Assembly (NCBI GenBank): GCA_027068385.1
Contig: JAMOTR010000090.1
Span: forward strand, 1 to 16,552
Reading direction: 5' to 3'
Length of the DNA stretch: 16,552 bases
Origin: Candidatus Heimdallarchaeota archaeon
Lineage (GTDB): Archaea > Asgardarchaeota > Njordarchaeia > Njordarchaeales > JAMOTR01
Under the pieces are notes generated by a model. The model made no database searches, was not told the origin of the DNA, and saw only the letters and a program-made list of their open reading frames with translations. Both the position numbers and the translations under genes were made by a program. This document shows, in pieces, positions 11,826-16,552 of the stretch. How positions within the stretch are numbered: position 1 is the stretch's first letter; every line of letters starts with the position of its first letter.

Positions 11826-13760
11826 ATGGAATTAATAGGGAAGGCGGTCGAACTTAGGGAACCGATAGGAAAGTACAGATGGGACGGAATCCTAGTGATA
11901 AAAACACCGAACTCGAGGAGATACACGCTCCTAGAGATTCCCGGTTCGATCGGACAACGGATAGTGTTCTCACCCGATGAGGAGCAAAAAGAGGTGCGTA
12001 TAGTAGTAAAGAGGAAGAAGAGGAGGTACTCTAGGAATGAATACGAGCTTTATAGGAAGTATAATGGCGAGCGGATCAAGGTTCGGCCCCCGTTTAAGGA
12101 CGAGATCACGGTCCATCGTTTGGGTCCGCTCTCTAATAAGCCTATATATTCTTATAAGCTCATCGCGAAGGAGGCTACCGAGGAACGGGAATTGGAGCGC
12201 ATCGCGGAATTGGAGCAGTATCATTACGCCTCGGAAAAGGACGTAATAGCGGTATGGCGTTGCGAGAAGTGTAAGACGTTCATCCGTTCTAACGTGAAGC
12301 CCGTGTGTCCTAAGTGCGGGACGGACGAATATGTACATATAGCCGAGATACGTTCTTCAACGCCCGCTTCAAGGTTCCTCATACTCATGCTCGCCGATAG
12401 AAAGCCGCGGGAGCCGGACGTGGTGGGATACGTTCGCGTCGATCCTCCGATTCCGTTAATGCACCGCAGGCTTCCGGACGGGAGAATAGAAAAGAATATA
12501 CGTCAAAAGGTGTTCCCTAAGGAGCGGTTCGAGAAGGTCTTTCGGCCCGAAAAGGAGCTCAAAGAATTATACGCTAAGCTCAAGAAGACGAACGGGGCTA
12601 CGGCTAAATACAAGCTGCGGCAAGAGGCTAGGAAGAGGGCGATAACGGAGAGCGACGCTGCGGCTTCGCGTATAGCTCGCGTGGTGATACATCCCGAATA
12701 TCGCTCCGACGGTCTCGGACAGGCTGCCGTGAAGATGGCGATCAAGCGGGTAAAAGAGAGGCGTATACCGGAAATGAGGCGCGAGAAGCACTTGATGGAG
12801 ACGATAGCGATGATGGCTAGGTATAATCCGTTCTTCGAGAAGGTAGGGTTTAAGTACATGTGGGACACTGCTTCCGGAAGGCCCGTGTTATATTACGGCC
12901 TCACCGAGGAAGGACGGAAGTACATTAATAAGTTCTTGGAGACGGATCCGATAGCTAAGAAGCACGGTGGTCGCTTACGGAGGCCTAGGTTCGGAAGGGT
13001 CGAGAAGCTAAGCGGGCCTATAAGGTTAATAGAGGTAAATAAGAAGTACACGAGCGAGCTCTCGTTAGATAAGCTCAGCGAACGCGTGCGCATCGTCCTC
13101 CAATCCTTCGGTGTACATCACCGTAGGGTAGAGAAATATGTACTACGTAAGGTTTCCCTAAGCATAAATCCCGGAGAGGTCGTAGCGGTAGTAGGGTCCT
13201 CGGGGGCTGGTAAAACTACGCTCTTACGCATGATCATAGGCTCTTACTTAAAGGAAAAGAGCGACTTATACGTGCCCGACTCGGGTGAAGTATCTTTACC
13301 GGAGAACGCTAAGCTCGAAGCTATGATACCGGGGGAGATAGAGCCTAAGTTCGGGGACGAGGCGATATTGGAGGTGATATACAAGATAACTAGGGACGAG
13401 GCTTTAGCCGTAGAGGTTCTGAACGTGGCCGGGATTTCGGACGCTGTTCTTTATAGGGCTACGTACGATCAGTTATCTACCGGGCAGAAAGAGAGGGCGA
13501 GGATCGCTTATCTATTAGCTCACAAGCCGAACGTCCTCATCATAGACGAGTTCGCGGCGCACTTGGACGTACCTACGGCTATGAGGCTAGCTAGGAAGGT
13601 TTCCTCTATAGCGAGAAGCTCCGGTATGACGCTTATAGTAGCGACCCATAGACCCGCTGTGGTTCAGGCGTTAGAGCCCGATTCGGTAATATACGTAGGT
13701 TACGGAATCGTTCAGAAAATGCCGCGGGATGAAGCGAAAAAGCGGATAATCGGGTCTTAG
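11826..13760 (+). CDS. COG2401-type ABC ATPase fused to a zinc ribbon and a GNAT acetyltransferase-like domain
   Basis: In order: ~140 unrecognised residues rich in basic strands; a zinc ribbon with C146, C149, C161 and C164; a GNAT-like domain with VVIHPEYRSDGLGQAA (G296, G298) and FFEKVGFKYM; then a complete ABC ATPase with Walker A GSSGAGKTT (K463), signature LSTGQ at 550-554, Walker B ending D574-E575, and switch H608 in ATHRP. There is no membrane segment, so it is a soluble ABC protein like ABCE/ABCF rather than a transporter. COG2401 is archaeal and of unknown function; ATP-driven acetylation of a large RNA or ribonucleoprotein is my inference. ATG 11826 is preferred; a TTG at 11796 would overlap the previous stop. 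The next gene starts within about 10 nt. Confidence 0.88.
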   Translation: MELIGKAVELREPIGKYRWDGILVIKTPNSRRYTLLEIPGSIGQRIVFSPDEEQKEVRIVVKRKKRRYSRNEYELYRKYNGERIKVRPPFKDEITVHRLGPLSNKPIYSYKLIAKEATEERELERIAELEQYHYASEKDVIAVWRCEKCKTFIRSNVKPVCPKCGTDEYVHIAEIRSSTPASRFLILMLADRKPREPDVVGYVRVDPPIPLMHRRLPDGRIEKNIRQKVFPKERFEKVFRPEKELKELYAKLKKTNGATAKYKLRQEARKRAITESDAAASRIARVVIHPEYRSDGLGQAAVKMAIKRVKERRIPEMRREKHLMETIAMMARYNPFFEKVGFKYMWDTASGRPVLYYGLTEEGRKYINKFLETDPIAKKHGGRLRRPRFGRVEKLSGPIRLIEVNKKYTSELSLDKLSERVRIVLQSFGVHHRRVEKYVLRKVSLSINPGEVVAVVGSSGAGKTTLLRMIIGSYLKEKSDLYVPDSGEVSLPENAKLEAMIPGEIEPKFGDEAILEVIYKITRDEALAVEVLNVAGISDAVLYRATYDQLSTGQKERARIAYLLAHKPNVLIIDEFAAHLDVPTAMRLARKVSSIARSSGMTLIVATHRPAVVQALEPDSVIYVGYGIVQKMPRDEAKKRIIGS

Positions 13761-13766
13761 GGTGAT
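13761..13766 (+). promoter_or_regulatory. Shine-Dalgarno deciding the geranylgeranyl reductase start
   Basis: GGTGAT, part of the ideal GGAGGTGAT, lies 4 nt before GTG 13771 and directly after the previous TAG. It favours GTG 13771 over GTG 13762, which would lie within the site. Confidence 0.5.
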
Positions 13767-13770
13767 TCTC

Positions 13771-14850
13771 GTGGAAGATTCCGTGGACGTTTTGATCGTG
13801 GGCGCGGGTCCGGCTGGTCTTTCTACGGCTTATCATCTAAACGATTCAGGGTTAGAGGTGATAGTGTTCGAGAGCTCTTATAATCCGCGGAGCAAACCGT
13901 GCGCGGGCTTGCTTCAGGCGGAGGCGTTCGATGAGTTCCCGATATTACGCTCGGTCCCAAAGGTCGCCGTAGAGGACGTCATCGTGACGTATAACGATAT
14001 CGAATACCACGTGGAGTTTGAGGAGCCTATAGCGTATGTGATCGATCGCACGTCCGCCGGATGGACTCTAGCGGGTCGTATGGACGCTGAGCTAGAGCTA
14101 GGGGGAAGCGTGGTGGACGTAAAAAGGATAGAAGAAGGCCGGATCGTACGCGTGTTACGGCCCGACGGAGAGACAGAGGAGTACAAGACTCGCTATCTTG
14201 TAGGTTCTGACGGAGCGTTATCGATCGTAAGACGCAAGGCGGGGTTTCACGATCGGGTAAACGAGTACACGATAGGAAGCGCTTATCAAGCGATCGTGAG
14301 CGGCTTCTATAAACCGCGTCTCTTACTAGGACGTTGGGCCCCTAAAGGATACGCCCGGGTATATCCATCGCCCACGGGTGAGACGCGCATAGGTCTCGGA
14401 ACGCTTAAGGCGTATTCTAAGGGGTATCGGGACAAACTCTTCGAGCTACTAGCGTTATATGATATAGAAACGTATACGCCCCAGTTCGGATACGTTCCTC
14501 TAGTGGGTCGTATAAAGGAAAGCGTAAAGAACGGAGCGTTCTTAGTGGGGGACGCTGCTGGTCACGTGCAGCCGCTTAACGGTATGGGGATATATTACGC
14601 GATGAAGGCCGGTAAGTATGCGGCTGAGGCTATAAAGAAGGAAGATGAGATGGAGTACGAGAAGCTACGGAAGTCGAGCTTCGGCTATGATCTACACTTA
14701 GGAAGAAAAGCTCTCGAGAAGGGAATCAAGAGTAAGGTAAAAAAGCGCTTTACGAAGCGTCTCGCTAAGATCACCGCGGAGCTACTAATGGGGCGCGTGA
14801 CTAAGATGAACTTAATAAAAGCGCGGTTGATTATGAAACTAGGCGTATGA
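13771..14850 (+). CDS. Geranylgeranyl reductase family FAD-dependent protein
   Basis: Members saturate double bonds of geranylgeranyl chains, in archaea giving the phytanyl chains of ether lipids. The N-terminal Rossmann motif is VGAGPAGL, followed by FESS for the FAD ribose, the conserved Cys in SKPCAGLL (residue 44 from this start), VGSDGA, and the second FAD motif GDAAGHVQPLNGMGI. The C terminus is a basic helical tail. At about 359 aa it is slightly shorter than the Sulfolobus and Thermoplasma enzymes, as I recall them. It lies 1-10 nt after the COG2401 gene and overlaps the next gene by 4 nt (ATGA). Archaea often carry several paralogues, so lipid saturation is likely but another isoprenoid or quinone substrate is possible. 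Confidence 0.87.
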   Translation: MEDSVDVLIVGAGPAGLSTAYHLNDSGLEVIVFESSYNPRSKPCAGLLQAEAFDEFPILRSVPKVAVEDVIVTYNDIEYHVEFEEPIAYVIDRTSAGWTLAGRMDAELELGGSVVDVKRIEEGRIVRVLRPDGETEEYKTRYLVGSDGALSIVRRKAGFHDRVNEYTIGSAYQAIVSGFYKPRLLLGRWAPKGYARVYPSPTGETRIGLGTLKAYSKGYRDKLFELLALYDIETYTPQFGYVPLVGRIKESVKNGAFLVGDAAGHVQPLNGMGIYYAMKAGKYAAEAIKKEDEMEYEKLRKSSFGYDLHLGRKALEKGIKSKVKKRFTKRLAKITAELLMGRVTKMNLIKARLIMKLGV

Positions 14851-15161
14851 CGTACATACCTTATCGGATATCCGAGCTCGTAGACTTCGATGGTGTGGTG
14901 AACGTGCGCGTGGTGGGTTACATAGAGAAGGAAGGAAAGCACGTGTATCTTAGAGATCCTCTAGGGGAAGATAAAGTGAGGCTTCTGGGGCGCGTCGAGA
15001 AAGTAAAGGAGGGAGAGATCGTAGAAGTATTCGGAACGTATACCCCTTACGGCATCTCCGTGGACTTCGTATTACCAGCGGACGACGATTACGGTACTCT
15101 CATAGAGTATAAGGAGCTTATCAAAAAGGAGCGCGAGAGGCTATTATGGATTAATGAATGA
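14847..15161 (+). CDS. Small OB-fold-like protein
   Basis: The 104 residues read as a five-strand barrel: VNVRVVGYIEKEGKHVYLRDPLG, then KVRLLGRVEK, GEIVEVFGTYT and YGISVDFVLP, then a charged helix. This pattern (GYIEKEGKHVYLRDP, VEVFGTY) is typical of nucleic-acid-binding OB domains related to tRNA-anticodon or RPA types. No metal site or enzyme motif is seen. It overlaps its neighbours by 4 nt on both sides (ATGA each), the tightest coupling in the window. Being just before Lhr, it may help that helicase bind RNA or DNA; this is inference from position. Confidence 0.7.
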   Translation: MTYIPYRISELVDFDGVVNVRVVGYIEKEGKHVYLRDPLGEDKVRLLGRVEKVKEGEIVEVFGTYTPYGISVDFVLPADDDYGTLIEYKELIKKERERLLWINE

Positions 15162-16552
15162 CCCTTATACCTCGGCTAATGATACTTGAGCGTTCCCGCC
15201 CGTATATCCGCGAGCGGTTTTTGAACACGTTTGGAAAGTTCACGGAGGTACAAAAGAGGGCGATCCCGCTAGTTTGGGCTAGAAAGAACGTCGTTATATC
15301 CTCACCCACGGGTTCTGGTAAGACTTTAGCCGCGTTTTATGCGATCCTAAACGAGCTCTTTGAGCGTGTCGAAAAGGGACGCGAAGAGAGAATATCAGTA
15401 GTATATGTATCACCTCTCCGCGCTTTGGATAACGACATCCGCAGGAACCTCCTCTCGTATATTGAGGGTATTACGAAGTACGGAATAGAGATGGGGTACT
15501 TAGATAAGGGGGAGACGGTGAAGGTAGGGATCATACACGGGGACGTGCCTCAGAGTAGGCGTAAGAAGATCGCTGAGGAACCTCCCGATATATTAGTAAC
15601 GACCCCCGAGCGGCTCTTCCTGCTCTTATTAAGGAAGGATATCATGAGCGTTACTTATCCCGAGCGGGTGATCGTGGACGAAATACATGAGGTAGTCAAT
15701 AACAAGCGCGGCTCCCATCTCTCGATCTCTTTAGAGCGTCTAGCGGAGGCGAGAGGAGAATTCGCGCGCATAGCTATGAGCGCCACTCAGGCTCCTATAG
15801 AGGAGATCGCGCGTTTTCTCGGAGGCTATTATAGGGATGGTACTCCAAGGCCCGTAAAGATCGTCGACGTATACTCCCCGAAGGCGTTCGACCTCGACAT
15901 TATACCGGCCGAGAATCAGGAGATGTTATATGAGAAGCTCGTAGAGGAAATCAAGACCGCTAGGACTACGCTCGTGTTCACGAACACCCGTCGCGGCGCT
16001 GAACACGTAGCTTACGTTCTAGGAGAACTATTGGGCGAGCCCGTGGGGGTGCATCATTCCTCGTTATCTAAGGAGGAGCGCGAGGAGGTAGAACGGAAGC
16101 TAAAGAAGGGCGAGATCACCGTCGTCGTGACCTCCACGAGTTTGGAGCTAGGCATAGATATAGGTACCGTAGATAAGGTCGTACAGATCGGATCCCCGAA
16201 ACAAGTGACGAAGGCCATACAGCGCGTCGGCCGTTCCGGGCACGGTGTAGATCGCATATCCGTGGGGCGCTTCATACCCGTGATATCGATCGATACGATA
16301 GACCTTATCGAGGTGGCCACGATCGTGTGCGACATCTATAAGCGTAAGATCGATCGCGTCCAGATACCTAAGAAACCCTACGACATACTCGCTCAGCACA
16401 TACTCGGCATGGCCGGTGAGAACATGATTCGCTCAACGGGCGTAGAATACGATCTCGATAAGGCGTATGAAGTAGTACGTAGAGCCTATCCTTATCATGA
16501 ACTCACGCGCGAGGAGTTCGATAGCATCGTAGAGATGCTTACGGATCTACCT
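15158..16552 (+). CDS. lhr: Lhr-type superfamily 2 ATP-dependent helicase (3' end outside window)
   Basis: I translated this frame by hand; it stays open to the last base (465 codons, about half of a full Lhr). Motifs in order: Q-motif region FTEVQKRAIP, motif I PTGSGKT with K55, VSPLRALDND, TTPERL, motif II DEIH at 174-177, MSAT, VFTNTRRGAE, HHSSLSKEER, VTSTSLELGIDIG, and motif VI QRVGRSGHG with R359. HHSSLSKEER and SLELGIDIG are characteristic of Lhr helicases, which act on RNA or DNA with 3'-5' polarity; archaeal aLhr1 and aLhr2 differ in preference, and the missing C-terminal half would separate them. ATG 15158 overlaps the OB gene stop (ATGA); an in-frame ATG at 15179 is possible. Confidence 0.93.
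   Translation, partial: MTLIPRLMILERSRPYIRERFLNTFGKFTEVQKRAIPLVWARKNVVISSPTGSGKTLAAFYAILNELFERVEKGREERISVVYVSPLRALDNDIRRNLLSYIEGITKYGIEMGYLDKGETVKVGIIHGDVPQSRRKKIAEEPPDILVTTPERLFLLLLRKDIMSVTYPERVIVDEIHEVVNNKRGSHLSISLERLAEARGEFARIAMSATQAPIEEIARFLGGYYRDGTPRPVKIVDVYSPKAFDLDIIPAENQEMLYEKLVEEIKTARTTLVFTNTRRGAEHVAYVLGELLGEPVGVHHSSLSKEEREEVERKLKKGEITVVVTSTSLELGIDIGTVDKVVQIGSPKQVTKAIQRVGRSGHGVDRISVGRFIPVISIDTIDLIEVATIVCDIYKRKIDRVQIPKKPYDILAQHILGMAGENMIRSTGVEYDLDKAYEVVRRAYPYHELTREEFDSIVEMLTDLP

Noticed and set aside
1..16552. CRISPR arrays, insertion sequences, terminal inverted repeats, rRNA genes or phage genes
   Set aside because: I scanned for regularly spaced repeats, transposase motifs and long inverted repeats and saw none. 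The only notable repeats are the shared tRNA arms, the 9551-9590 terminator and one 14-mer.

Overview
This window looks like chromosomal DNA of a thermophilic archaeon, probably of the crenarchaeal/TACK side, though I cannot fix the lineage without searches. Archaeal markers are the tRNA cytidine acetyltransferase TmcA, a geranylgeranyl-reductase-family flavoprotein, a CDP-alcohol transferase for ether lipids, an ER/archaeal-type Ser-His signal peptidase, an Lhr helicase, an ADP-forming acyl-CoA synthetase subunit and two canonical C/D box sRNAs. Proteins are rich in Lys, Arg and Glu. Start codons that begin transcripts mostly lie about 25-28 nt after a TATA box with no Shine-Dalgarno (leaderless mRNAs), while two genes inside operons (10776 and 13771) have recognisable Shine-Dalgarno sequences.

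Layout. 1-2473: 3' part of tmcA, then a gene for a predicted DEDD (YprB/RNase_H_2-like) exonuclease with an unrecognised N-terminal half. 2509-2648: tRNA-Thr(CGT) followed after 10 nt by a C/D box sRNA. 2761-3885: a secreted clostripain-like (C11) cysteine peptidase. 3927-3978: a second C/D box sRNA with its own TATA box. 4038-6012: an alanine-aminotransferase-like PLP enzyme converging on, and overlapping by 38 nt, a HAD-family hydrolase. 6184-7349: an unrecognised gene whose frame runs without a stop through the antisense of tRNA-Lys(CTT), and an unrecognised 155-aa gene on the minus strand. 7350-8747: ADP-forming acyl-CoA synthetase alpha subunit, minus strand. 8917-9552: uracil phosphoribosyltransferase, converging on an Mth938-like protein with a perfect T-rich inverted repeat between them. 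10072-11402: signal peptidase overlapping a CDP-alcohol phosphatidyltransferase. 11425-16552: a tight same-strand cluster of an ASCH-domain protein, a COG2401-type zinc-ribbon/GNAT/ABC-ATPase fusion, a geranylgeranyl reductase family protein, a small OB-fold-like protein and an Lhr helicase cut by the window edge.

Themes. Much of the window concerns RNA: tRNA genes, tRNA acetylation, two 2'-O-methylation guide RNAs, a nuclease and a helicase. A second theme is the membrane and secretion: signal peptidase, a polar-lipid head-group transferase, a prenyl reductase and a secreted peptidase. The least understood element is the ASCH / COG2401 / OB / Lhr cluster, where an ATPase-GNAT fusion of unknown substrate sits with likely RNA-binding proteins. 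No mobile element, CRISPR array or rRNA gene was seen, and no gene-free stretch exceeds 300 bases.
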